DNA from: CAUJIW01 sp963205175 | GTDB lineage: Bacteria > Pseudomonadota > Alphaproteobacteria > Sphingomonadales > Sphingomonadaceae | Assembly (NCBI GenBank): GCA_041060555.1 | Contig: JBEUDS010000002.1 | Reading direction: 5' to 3' (one strand) | Length of the DNA: 64,000 nucleotides | Shown: positions 1 through 7,554 of the stretch, in pieces | Position numbering within the stretch: the stretch's first letter is position 1 | Layout: each line of letters opens with the position of its first letter | Notes under the pieces: model-generated | Told to the model about the DNA's origin: nothing | Database searches by the model: none | What the model saw: only the letters and a program-made list of their open reading frames with translations | Made by a program: the position numbers and the translations under genes

Positions 1-192
1 AAGCAGAAGTGGTTCGCCATGCGCTTCCTCGGCACGGACGCCGACATCAACCTCGACACCGCCCATCCCGAGTTCAACGCCTGGCGGTGGGAACGGCTGG
101 AGCGGCTGCCGGAGATCATCGTGCCGTTCAAGCGCCGGCTCTATGAAGAGATCGTCGCCGAGTTCGCGCCGGTGCTGGCGGCGCGGGGCTGA
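1..192 (+). CDS. rppH: RNA pyrophosphohydrolase RppH (3' end only)
   Basis: The window opens inside this gene and shows only its last 63 codons, ending in TGA. The visible residues (KQKWFAMRFLG, then an HPEFNAWRW stretch, then IVPFKRRLYEEI) are the C-terminal signature of the RppH/NudH family of Nudix hydrolases. These remove pyrophosphate from 5'-triphosphorylated RNA (and hydrolyse dinucleoside polyphosphates) and so start mRNA decay in the cytoplasm. The Nudix box lies upstream of the window, so catalytic residues cannot be checked. It converges on the VOC gene 13 bp away. Confidence 0.88.
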   Translation, partial: KQKWFAMRFLGTDADINLDTAHPEFNAWRWERLERLPEIIVPFKRRLYEEIVAEFAPVLAARG

Positions 193-205
193 CGGACGCG
201 CCGGT

Positions 206-703
206 TTAGAGCGGCCGGATGTCGCTGTCGGCGTTGATCTCGATGAGCTCGAACACGTTGCCGAAGAAATCCCGCCCGTAGGTCGCGATGAAGCCGGTCT
301 TGCGGCCCTCGGCGTCGACGTCGCCGCCCTGGGGCGGGGTGTGGAAGCGGATGCCGGCCTCGACCAGCCGGGCGTATACCGCCTGGATGTCGGCGACCTG
401 CAGGCAGATGTGGGTATAGCCGTAGAGGTTGACCGGCCGGTCCGGCGCCTGGGCCGGCGAGCGCGGCGTGAGATACTCGAACACCTCGATGTAGGTATTG
501 CCCAGCCGGGCGAGGAACACCCGTGCCGCGCTGTCCGGCAGGCCGACGATGGCGTTGATCATCGCGTTGCCTTCGCCCCAGTCCAGCGTCGACACCTCGG
601 TGGCTCCCAGCAGGTCGATGTAGAAGCGGCGGGCGATGGCGAGATCGGGCACCGACACCGCGACGTGATGCATCCCCTGAAACAGTGCCGCCGATTGCGC
701 CAT
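206..703 (-). CDS. VOC (glyoxalase/dioxygenase fold) family protein
   Basis: A 165-residue protein with two paired beta-alpha-beta-beta-beta modules, as in vicinal-oxygen-chelate enzymes. The first module opens with GMHHVAVSVPDL and the second with YTHICLQVADI. The last strand ends DFFGNVFELIEI, whose Glu is the usual C-terminal metal ligand, and the His residues of the first strands are the other candidates. The family covers glyoxalase I, methylmalonyl-CoA epimerase, extradiol dioxygenases and resistance proteins. Nothing here picks out one of these, and the neighbours (rppH, a tRNA) give no pathway. It is transcribed alone. Confidence 0.8.
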   Translation of the reverse strand: MAQSAALFQGMHHVAVSVPDLAIARRFYIDLLGATEVSTLDWGEGNAMINAIVGLPDSAARVFLARLGNTYIEVFEYLTPRSPAQAPDRPVNLYGYTHICLQVADIQAVYARLVEAGIRFHTPPQGGDVDAEGRKTGFIATYGRDFFGNVFELIEINADSDIRPL

Positions 704-857
704 GGCCGTGCTCTCCCCCCCTCATGATGCGGCCTTGAGGCCGACTGCTTGACGGCCACTCTAGGTCGTGGGGGCAGGGGTGGCAGCCTCAAAAGTGACA
801 GGCTGCGGCACGCACGGTGGCGGCGACGATTCGGCTGGGTGAGGGATGAGTGGGGGA

Positions 858-932
<75 letters not shown>

Positions 933-973
933 CCGCATCGGGGCGCGGCGTCTGAACGCCGCGAGGTGCGCGG

Positions 974-1003
974 TCTATTGCCGGGCGCGCCGTCTCTTGT
1001 CAA
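974..1003 (-). promoter_or_regulatory. Candidate sigma-70 promoter of tRNA-Thr
   Basis: On the minus strand a perfect -35 box TTGACA (1003-998) is followed after 18 bp by AATAGA (979-974), a weak match to the -10 box. Transcription would start near 967, about 35 nt before the tRNA. Position and -35 quality support it; the -10 is only half-conserved. Confidence 0.5.
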
Positions 1004-1035
1004 GAAAGGCCGTCAGGAAAACGGACACGATCAGC

Positions 1036-1248
1036 ATGAACAAGCCCCAGACCCCCGACGATCCGCGCCGCAGCCGGTTGGCCGAGGCCCTGCGCGCCAA
1101 CCTGCGCCGCCGCAAGGAGCAGGGGCGTGGCCGAGATGCCGGCGCCCCTGCTGATGAGGCGGGCGATCAGGACGCCGGCGCCGCCAGTGCCCGCTCGATC
1201 GCCGAGGTGACCTCCGGCGATTCGGGGGTCACCCGCGAGTTGAAGTAG
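1036..1248 (+). CDS. Small basic hypothetical protein
   Basis: A 70-codon frame starting MNKPQTPDDPRRSRLAEAL and continuing into an arginine/lysine-rich stretch (RANLRRRKEQGRGR). Small proteins with an N-terminal RLAEALRANLRRRK-type motif are common in alphaproteobacteria and usually lack a described function; I recognise the motif, not a named gene. The start is the ATG at 1036, with only a weak upstream purine stretch. The last 82 bp overlap the 3' end of the peroxidase gene on the other strand. The C-terminal half is therefore constrained by that gene, and may be longer than in relatives. Confidence 0.5.
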   Translation: MNKPQTPDDPRRSRLAEALRANLRRRKEQGRGRDAGAPADEAGDQDAGAASARSIAEVTSGDSGVTRELK

Positions 1249-1754
1249 CCGAGCAGCCGGCCGTCGCGGCCGATCAGATATTTGTGGAAGTTCCAGCCCG
1301 GCTCCGAGCCCTTGCCGAGCGTGGTGAAGGCCCATTTGAACAGCGGGGTGGCGTTCTTGCCCTTCACATGGGCTTTCTCGGCCAGCGGGAAGCTGATGCC
1401 GAAGCGGGTTTCGCAGAACTCCGCCACTTCCTTGTTGGAGCCGAACTCCTGGCCCATGAAGTCGCCCGAAGGCACGCCGAGCACGGTAAAGCCTTTCGCC
1501 GCATAGGTGTCCTGCAGCTTTTCCAGCCCTTCATACTGCGGCGTCAGCCCGCACTTGGAGGCGGTGTTGACCAGCAGGATCACCTTGCCCTTGAACTGCG
1601 ACAGCGGCATTGGCGCGCCGTCGATGGCGGTCAGGGTGAAGTCGTAGGCGGTCTTGCCGTCGGCGGCGTCGATCGGCGCTGCATGGACCTGATGGTTGAG
1701 GGCGAAGCCGCCGGTCAGGGCGGCGGTCGCCAGGGTCGCGATCTTCTTCAGCAT
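1167..1754 (-). CDS. Glutathione peroxidase-like thiol peroxidase, exported
   Basis: A 195-residue protein with an N-terminal signal peptide (LATAALTGGFALNHQVHA) and the thioredoxin-fold core of the glutathione peroxidase family. The active-site segment is NTASKCGLTPQYEGL, with Cys68 in place of selenocysteine, and the Trp-Asn pair of the catalytic tetrad lies in GWNFHKYLIG. The usual CNQF motif, which supplies the tetrad Gln, is replaced by PSGDF, so the tetrad is incomplete. The resolving Cys of plant-type enzymes is absent. Expected role: reduction of hydroperoxides in the periplasm, with a thiol donor not evident here. It ends inside the small frame on the opposite strand. Confidence 0.85.
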   Translation of the reverse strand: MLKKIATLATAALTGGFALNHQVHAAPIDAADGKTAYDFTLTAIDGAPMPLSQFKGKVILLVNTASKCGLTPQYEGLEKLQDTYAAKGFTVLGVPSGDFMGQEFGSNKEVAEFCETRFGISFPLAEKAHVKGKNATPLFKWAFTTLGKGSEPGWNFHKYLIGRDGRLLGYFNSRVTPESPEVTSAIERALAAPAS

Positions 1755-1807
1755 GTGGTTCCCTTCCCCTTGTGATCGTCAGTGCGCACTGTCAAATGGC
1801 CAGGTCG

Positions 1808-3592
1808 TCAAATAGAACGGGTCGCCTCGGCCAGCCAGGCTCGGGTGTCCTCGGGTACCAGTGGCGCCAGGGCCTCGGCGACCCGGGCATGGTAGGCGTT
1901 GAGCCAGGCGCGCTCGCCCGTATCCAGCAAGGTGGGCTCGACCAGGTCCAAGTCAATGGGCGCCAGTGTCAGGGTCTCGAAGCCCAGCATGTCGCGCTCG
2001 TCGCCGTCCTGCCGGTCCTCGCGCACCAGCACCAGGTTCTCGATGCGGATGCCGTAGGCGCCGGTCTTGTAGTAGCCGGGCTCGTTGGAGCAGATCATCC
2101 CGGGCTCCAGCGCCACGTCGCTGCTGGCCTTGGCGATGCGCTGCGGCCCTTCATGCACCGACAGGTAGCTGCCGACGCCGTGGCCGGTGCCATGGTCGTA
2201 GTCCAGCCCGGCCGACCACAGCGGCAGGCGGGCCAGCGCGTCGAGCTGGTGACCGCTGGTGCCGCGCGGGAAGCGGGCCCGCGCCAGCGCGATGTGGCCC
2301 TTGAGCACGCGGGTGAAACGGTCGCGTTCCTCCGGCCCCGCCGCGCCGACGGCGACGGTGCGGGTGACGTCGGTGGTGCCGTCGACATACTGGCCGCCGG
2401 AGTCGATCAGGAACAGCTCGCCGGTCTTGAGCGGCCGGTTGGTCGCCGGCGTCGAGCGGTAGTGGACGATGGCGCCATTGGCCCCGGCGCCGGTGATTGC
2501 CGGAAAGCTGACGTCGCGGAACAGATTGGCCTGGCGGCGCAGGTCGAGCAGGCGGGCATCGGCGCCCAGCTCGTCGATGCCGCCCTTGGGCGCCTCGACG
2601 TCGATCCAGTGCAGGAAGCGGGTCAGCGCGGCGCCGTCGCGCAGATGCGCCGCCCGCGTGCCGGCGACCTCCGCCGGGTTCTTGCGCGCCTTGGGCAGCA
2701 CGCAGGGGTCGCGCCCGGCGACCACGGTGGCGCCGGCCTTCTCCAGCGTCTCGCTGACGGCGAACACCGTCGAGTCGGCATCCACCAGCACCCGGCGACC
2801 CTCGGCGCCCAGGGCCGCCAGCCGGTCGGCGAAGGCGCTGCGCGGGGCGATGGTGACGTCGGGGCCAAGCAGGGCGGCCAGCGCGGGCGTCACTTTCTCG
2901 GGTTCGGTGAACAGTTCCGCCTGACCGTTGGCATGCAGCAGCGCGAAGGCGCGCGCGACCGGCGTGCAGTCGACGTCGCTGCCACGGATGTTGAGCAGCC
3001 AGGCCACCGAGTCGAGGGCGGCGATCACCGCCACGTCGGCGCCGGCAGCCTTCAGGGCGGCGCCGGCTTCCGCCCGCTTGTCGGCCGACGGCTTGCCGGC
3101 ATAGTCGGCGTCATGGGCGATGATCGGCGCCAGCGGCGGCGCCGGCTGGTCGGCCCAGATGGCGTCCACCGGGTTGGCGGTCACCGCCACCAGTTCGGCG
3201 CCGACGCCGGCCAGCGCCTTGCGCGCGGCCTCCACCCAGGCGCGGGTGTGCAGCCAGGGATCGAAGCCGATCCGGCCGCCGGCCGCCGCGTTCTCGCCCA
3301 GCCACCGGGCGGTGGAGGTGTCGGGGATGCTCTCGTAGGCGTAGAGGCTGGCCTCCACCTGGTCGCGTACCTGCAGGGTGTAGCGGCCGTCGGTGAAGAT
3401 GGCGGCCTTGTCCGCCAGCACGACGGCGGCGCCGGCCGAGCCGGTGAAGCCGGTCAGCCAGGCCAGGCGCTTGGCATAGTCGCCGACATATTCGCTCATA
3501 TGCTCGTCGGTCAGTGGAATGACAAAGCCGGTCAGGTTCCGCGCGGCAATCTCGCGGCGCAGCCTGGACAGGCGTTCAGCGGCAGTGGACAT
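1808..3592 (-). CDS. pepP: Xaa-Pro aminopeptidase (M24B family)
   Basis: A 594-residue cytosolic metallopeptidase that removes N-terminal residues linked to proline. Two creatinase-like N-terminal domains precede a pita-bread catalytic domain. That domain shows all five expected dinuclear-metal ligands: two Asp in FLIDSGGQYVDGTTDVTRT, His in HGTGHGVGSYLSVHEGP, Glu in SNEPGYY and Glu in GIRIENLVLV. The length matches the three-domain APP1-type enzymes rather than the 440-residue E. coli PepP. I chose the ATG at 3592 (MSTAAERLSRL) because GAGGAA lies 8 nt upstream; an upstream in-frame start would add 21 unconserved residues. It is divergent from the prolyl oligopeptidase gene, so the two may share a control region. 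Confidence 0.92.
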   Translation of the reverse strand: MSTAAERLSRLRREIAARNLTGFVIPLTDEHMSEYVGDYAKRLAWLTGFTGSAGAAVVLADKAAIFTDGRYTLQVRDQVEASLYAYESIPDTSTARWLGENAAAGGRIGFDPWLHTRAWVEAARKALAGVGAELVAVTANPVDAIWADQPAPPLAPIIAHDADYAGKPSADKRAEAGAALKAAGADVAVIAALDSVAWLLNIRGSDVDCTPVARAFALLHANGQAELFTEPEKVTPALAALLGPDVTIAPRSAFADRLAALGAEGRRVLVDADSTVFAVSETLEKAGATVVAGRDPCVLPKARKNPAEVAGTRAAHLRDGAALTRFLHWIDVEAPKGGIDELGADARLLDLRRQANLFRDVSFPAITGAGANGAIVHYRSTPATNRPLKTGELFLIDSGGQYVDGTTDVTRTVAVGAAGPEERDRFTRVLKGHIALARARFPRGTSGHQLDALARLPLWSAGLDYDHGTGHGVGSYLSVHEGPQRIAKASSDVALEPGMICSNEPGYYKTGAYGIRIENLVLVREDRQDGDERDMLGFETLTLAPIDLDLVEPTLLDTGERAWLNAYHARVAEALAPLVPEDTRAWLAEATRSI

Positions 3593-3744
3593 CGATGTCG
3601 TTCCTCGGAATGCTGTGGTGAGCGGTTGCTCATGGTCAGATGACCCATGGCGCATAGGTAGACCCGAAGCGGACGCGCGCCAAGCGGGGCGCGCCCGGGC
3701 GGGACAGGGCCGGGATGACCGGCTAAGAAGAGAGGCGGGACAGG

Positions 3745-5907
3745 ATGAGGATGGTCAGGTTGGCGTTGGTGGTTGCGTTCCTGGGCGGATGCACCCAGAT
3801 GGAGGCAACCTCGTCCCGTTCGATGGAAAGCCCGACCATGGCCAACGTTACCTCGACCCTGCCGTCCCCGCCGGTCGCCGCGCGCCGGCCGCACAGCACC
3901 ACCCGCCATGGCATCACCATCGAGGATCCTTATTTCTGGCTGAAGGACCAGGGTTATCCCAAGGTCGAGGACGCCGACGTGCTCGACTATCTGAAGGCCG
4001 AGAACGCCTATTTCGAGGCGGCGATGGCGCCGCACCAGCCGTTGATCGAGACGATCTTCCAGGAGCTGAAGGGGCGCATCAAGGAAGACGATGAGAGCGT
4101 GCCGGCCAAGGACGGCGACTGGCTCTACTGGTGGAAATTCGCCCCCGGCGCCCAGTATCGTGCCTGGTATCGCAAGCCGGTGGCCGGCGGGCCGGACCAG
4201 CTGATGCTTGACGAGCCGGCGCTGGCGGCGGGGCTGGAGTATTTCAAGCTCGGCGCTATCGAGGTGAGCCCGGACGGCGGGCTGCTGGCCTACGCCGCCG
4301 ACACCAACGGGTCGGAGCGCTTCACCATCCGCGTGCGCGATCTCGCCAGTGGCGCCGAGCGGCCGGACGTCATTCCCGAGGCGTCGCCGGCGGTGGTGTG
4401 GAGCGCTGACGGTCAGGGCTTCTTCTACACGCTGGTGAACGAGAACTGGCGGCCCTACGTGGTGAAATATCACCGGCTGGGGGCCGACCCGGCGACCGAC
4501 GCGGTAATCTACGAGGAGCCCGACAGCGGCTTCTTCGTCGGCGTCGGCATGACCCAGAGCGAGCGCTTCGTCGTCATCTCGTCGGCCGACCACGTGACCT
4601 CGGAGGTTCGCCTCATCCCCGCCGACCAGCCGCTCAGCCCGCCGCTGCTGGTGTCGCCGCGCCAGACCGGGCGGGAATACGCCGTCGAGGAGCGCGACGG
4701 CACGCTGTTCATTCGCGCCAACGACACCCACAAGAACTTCCGGGTGGCGACCGCCGCGCTGGCGGCGCCGGGGGTGTGGAGCGACCTCATCGCCGGCTCG
4801 GACCACCATTACATCACCGATATCACCGCCTTCCGCGACGTGCTGGTGGTGTCGGAGCGCATCGACGGGCTGGAGCAGATCCGCCTGCGCCGCTATGACG
4901 GCGCCGAGCACTACATCGCCTTCCCCGAGGCCAGCTACACCGCCGCGCTGGGCGACAATCGCGAGTTCGACGTCGCGACCCTGCGGCTGTCCTACCAGTC
5001 GATGGTGACGCCGGGCACGGTCTATGACTACGACATCGCCGGCCGCCAGCTGGTGGTGCGCAAGGTGCAGCAGATCCCCAGCGGCTACGACGCCAGCCAG
5101 TACGAGACGGTGCGGCTGATGGCGCCGGCGCGCGATGGCGTGCAGGTGCCGGTGTCGGTGGTCTACAAGAAAGGCTTCCGCAGGGACGGCAGTCAGCCGC
5201 TGCACCTCTACGGTTATGGCGCTTATGGGTTGGCGATCCCGCCTGGTTTCTCGACCGCGCGGCTGTCGCTGCTGGATCGCGGCTTCGCCTTCGCCATCGC
5301 CCACATCCGCGGCGGCGACGATCTTGGCTACCAGTGGTATCTCGACGGCAAGCTGGACAAGCGCTGGAATACCTTCAACGATTTCGTCGATGTGGCCCGC
5401 CATCTGGTGGCGGAGCGCTACGCCGCGCCGGGCGGCATCTCCATCTCCGGCGGCTCGGCCGGCGGCGAGCTGATGGGCGTGGTCGCCAACACCAACCCTG
5501 AACTGTGGCGGGCCGTCGTCGGCCATGTGCCGTTCGTCGACGTGCTCAACACCATGCAGGACGAGAGCCTGCCGCTCACGCCGATGGAGTGGCCGGAGTG
5601 GGGCAACCCGATCACCGACCCGGCGGCCTTCACCCTGATTCGCAGCTACTCGCCCTACGACAATGTGGCGGCCAGGGCCTATCCGCCGATGCTGATCACC
5701 GGCGGTCTCAACGATCCGCGCGTCACCTACTGGGAGCCGGCCAAATGGGCGGCGAAGCTGCGCGCCACCAAGACCGACGACAACCTGCTGCTGCTGAAAA
5801 CCAACATGGGCGCCGGTCACGGCGGCAAGTCGGGCCGCTACGAGAGCCTGCGCGAGGTGGCGGAGGAATATGTCTTCGTACTCAAGGCGTTCGGCCTCGC
5901 GGACTGA
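3745..5907 (+). CDS. S9A prolyl oligopeptidase / oligopeptidase B-like serine peptidase, predicted lipoprotein
   Basis: A 720-residue peptidase with an N-terminal seven-bladed propeller (roughly 60-460) and a C-terminal alpha/beta-hydrolase domain. The triad is readable: Ser571 in SGGSAGGELMG, Asp657 in GGLNDPRVTYWEPAKW, and His692 in GAGHGGKSGRYE. The RLSLLDRGFAFAIAHIRGG region is closer to oligopeptidase B than to prolyl endopeptidase, so cleavage after basic residues is likely (inference). The N terminus MRMVRLALVVAFLGGC ends in a lipobox, with Cys16 the predicted lipidated residue. The start at 3745 has a purine-rich ribosome site and is needed for that signal. The stop codon is the centre of a duplicated palindrome. 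Confidence 0.88.
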   Translation: MRMVRLALVVAFLGGCTQMEATSSRSMESPTMANVTSTLPSPPVAARRPHSTTRHGITIEDPYFWLKDQGYPKVEDADVLDYLKAENAYFEAAMAPHQPLIETIFQELKGRIKEDDESVPAKDGDWLYWWKFAPGAQYRAWYRKPVAGGPDQLMLDEPALAAGLEYFKLGAIEVSPDGGLLAYAADTNGSERFTIRVRDLASGAERPDVIPEASPAVVWSADGQGFFYTLVNENWRPYVVKYHRLGADPATDAVIYEEPDSGFFVGVGMTQSERFVVISSADHVTSEVRLIPADQPLSPPLLVSPRQTGREYAVEERDGTLFIRANDTHKNFRVATAALAAPGVWSDLIAGSDHHYITDITAFRDVLVVSERIDGLEQIRLRRYDGAEHYIAFPEASYTAALGDNREFDVATLRLSYQSMVTPGTVYDYDIAGRQLVVRKVQQIPSGYDASQYETVRLMAPARDGVQVPVSVVYKKGFRRDGSQPLHLYGYGAYGLAIPPGFSTARLSLLDRGFAFAIAHIRGGDDLGYQWYLDGKLDKRWNTFNDFVDVARHLVAERYAAPGGISISGGSAGGELMGVVANTNPELWRAVVGHVPFVDVLNTMQDESLPLTPMEWPEWGNPITDPAAFTLIRSYSPYDNVAARAYPPMLITGGLNDPRVTYWEPAKWAAKLRATKTDDNLLLLKTNMGAGHGGKSGRYESLREVAEEYVFVLKAFGLAD

Positions 5908-5941
5908 GTCCGCAACTTGCGGATTCGCGGACTGAGTCCGC
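5899..5941. repeat. Duplicated 15-bp palindrome spanning a stop codon
   Basis: GCGGACTGAGTCCGC, a perfect palindrome around a central G, occurs at 5899-5913 and again at 5927-5941, 28 bp apart. The first copy contains the last codons and TGA stop of the oligopeptidase; the second ends 3 bp before the stop of the convergent gene. It could form two hairpins on either transcript and so act as a bidirectional end signal, but no T-run follows. Confidence 0.7.
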
Positions 5942-5944
5942 GGG

Positions 5945-6253
5945 TCAGGTGTCCGCCAGGGCGTCGATGGCGTGCGCCAGGTCGATGTCGCGCAAGGTCA
6001 GGCCGCCCGCCTCGTGGGTGGTGAGCAGGATGTCGACCCGGTTGTAGACGTTGGTCCATTCCGGGTGATGGTCACGCCGTTCGGCGGCCAGCGCGACGCG
6101 GGTCATGAAGCCGAACGCGGCCGTGAAGTCGGCGAAGCGGAAGCTGCGGATGAGCGCGTCGCGCGCCGGTTCGTGGCGCCAGCCCGGCAGGCTCGCCAGC
6201 AGCGCGGCGCGTTCCTCCGGCGTCAGCGGGGTGATGGTCGGGCGGACGCCCAT
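5945..6253 (-). CDS. phhB: 4a-hydroxytetrahydrobiopterin dehydratase (pterin-4a-carbinolamine dehydratase)
   Basis: A 102-residue member of the PCD/DCoH family, which dehydrates 4a-hydroxytetrahydropterin and recycles the cofactor of aromatic amino acid hydroxylases. The family hallmark is visible as AAERRDHHPEWTNVYNRV, whose His-His-Pro-Glu and following Trp form the active site. The length is standard. I chose the ATG at 6253 (MGVRPTITPL) because GAGGGAG lies about 9 nt upstream; the upstream in-frame extension is unconserved. No phenylalanine hydroxylase is nearby, so it may act as a housekeeping or molybdopterin-linked PCD instead. Confidence 0.93.
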   Translation of the reverse strand: MGVRPTITPLTPEERAALLASLPGWRHEPARDALIRSFRFADFTAAFGFMTRVALAAERRDHHPEWTNVYNRVDILLTTHEAGGLTLRDIDLAHAIDALADT

Positions 6254-6325
6254 CGGGTTTTCTCCCTCGGTTCGTGGTCGGGCGGTGCTTGAGTGACGTG
6301 CCACCCATGCCTATCTCCATTATCC

Positions 6326-6757
6326 ATGACCGACGCACCGATGACAGCCCCCACCTTGCCGCCCGGCCTGCTCGATATCGAACGGCTGGCCCAGGCCGCC
6401 GTCGAGCGGCTGCCCGACCAGTTCCGCGTCTGGCTCGCCGACGTGCTGCTGCGGGTCGAGGACTTTCCCGACGAGGAGGTCATGGCGGACATGGCGCTGG
6501 AAACGCCGTTCGATATCCTCGGCCTCTATCAGGGGCGGGCGATCGACGGTCACGCACTGGCGCCCAGCGGTGCGCTGCCCGACATCATCTTCCTCTATCG
6601 CCGGCCGATGCTCGACTATTGGGCGGAAACAGGCGAGGCGCTGGAAGATATCGTCATTCATGTGCTGATTCATGAGGTTGGCCACCATTTCGGGCTCTCC
6701 GACGCCGACATGGAGCGCATCGAGGCCAGCGTGCTTGATGAGCCCGGCAACGGCTGA
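6326..6757 (+). CDS. Small zinc metallopeptidase-fold protein (DUF1025/zincin-like family)
   Basis: A protein of about 143 residues ending in a zinc-binding helix HVLIHEVGHHFGLSDADME. The HExxHxxGxxD pattern supplies two His and one Asp ligand with Glu as general base. The preceding FDILGLYQGR and PDIIFLYRRPMLDYW segments match the acidic minimal zincins annotated as metallopeptidase family proteins in alphaproteobacteria. Their substrates are unknown. There is no signal peptide, so it should be cytosolic. Two close starts (6326 and 6341) are possible and neither has a strong ribosome site. Confidence 0.83.
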   Translation: MTDAPMTAPTLPPGLLDIERLAQAAVERLPDQFRVWLADVLLRVEDFPDEEVMADMALETPFDILGLYQGRAIDGHALAPSGALPDIIFLYRRPMLDYWAETGEALEDIVIHVLIHEVGHHFGLSDADMERIEASVLDEPGNG

Positions 6758-6804
6758 GCGCAGCCTGTCTGTTGCATGGGCCGAGAATCGGCTAAAAGGG
6801 CGGC

Positions 6805-6921
6805 ATGACGGATTCGCTTTCCAAGTCGCCGCCCCGCGCGGCCCGATCATTGCTGATCGTCGCCGGGATGACGGGCCTGTGGTGCCTTGCCGTGCTCGGC
6901 ATGATGGCGTTCACCCTCTAG
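6805..6921 (+). CDS. 38-residue single-span membrane protein
   Basis: A short frame (MTDSLSKSPPRAARS, then a hydrophobic helix of about 20 residues, ending MMAFTL). AAAAGGG lies just upstream of the ATG. The charge pattern fits one transmembrane helix with the N terminus inside. I do not recognise a family. Ribosome site, composition and position between two same-strand genes make it plausible, but it could be chance. Confidence 0.4.
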   Translation: MTDSLSKSPPRAARSLLIVAGMTGLWCLAVLGMMAFTL

Positions 6922-7011
6922 TGTGATGCGTGGCCGCGCGGCGTCTCCGGCGGCGGTCCTCCCGACCATTGCAGCCCGGCACGGCCCCGGCCGCCGGGAG
7001 GGTGCGGCCTG

Positions 7012-7554
7012 ATGGCCCCACCTGATTGGCTGCTGGCATTAACCATCGCCGCTCTGTTGGCGGGTCTCGCGGTGCTGTGCTGGCAGGGCGTCCGGCTATG
7101 GCGCCAGCGCCAGCGGATGCTGCAGGCCTGGCGGCACCTGCTCGACGTGGTGGCGCGGCGTCATGCCGCCATCGCCGACGTCACCGCCGCCGATCCGGCA
7201 CTGCTCGGGCCGCTGCGCGGTGCTCTGGGGGAGCTGGCGGCGGCGCTGGTGACGGCGCGCGGACTCGCCGGCACCCCGGCCCAGCGCGGCCGGGCCGAGC
7301 AGGCGCTCACCGTGGCGATCGACCGTTGGCGGGCCGCGGCAAGGGCGCACCCGGACGTGGCCCTGGATGGCGAGACGGCGCGGCTGTCGAGCACGCTGGG
7401 CGGCACGGCGACAGTGCTGGAGACGGCGGCGCGGGAGTACGATCTGGCGGCGGCCCGGCTCAACCGGCTGCGGGCGGCGTGGCCGGTACGCATGATTGCC
7501 CCCATCTTGGGAGTTGGCGTGGCCGAGGCTTTTTGGTTTGATGCCGCCCCATGA
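7012..7554 (+). CDS. LemA family-like membrane protein
   Basis: A 180-residue protein with one N-terminal membrane helix (LALTIAALLAGLAVLCW), then a long helical domain. LemA-type features are RQRMLQAWRHLLDVVARRH near residue 35, matching the family's AWADID-QLKRRHDLIP region in degenerate form, and a C terminus of EYDLAAARLNRLRAAWP followed by FWFD. LemA proteins form a four-helix bundle exposed outside the membrane; their function is unclear. The stop overlaps the start of the ABC substrate-binding gene in an ATGA, so the two are probably translated together. Assignment is by pattern, not by close similarity. Confidence 0.65.
   Translation: MAPPDWLLALTIAALLAGLAVLCWQGVRLWRQRQRMLQAWRHLLDVVARRHAAIADVTAADPALLGPLRGALGELAAALVTARGLAGTPAQRGRAEQALTVAIDRWRAAARAHPDVALDGETARLSSTLGGTATVLETAAREYDLAAARLNRLRAAWPVRMIAPILGVGVAEAFWFDAAP

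Noticed and set aside
1772..3643. A 623-codon open frame opposite the Xaa-Pro aminopeptidase gene
   Set aside because: It is a long antisense shadow caused by high GC; it has no family motif, while the minus strand encodes a complete aminopeptidase with all metal ligands.
3532..5820. A 762-codon open frame opposite the oligopeptidase
   Set aside because: Antisense shadow; the plus strand has a complete catalytic triad and lipoprotein signal.
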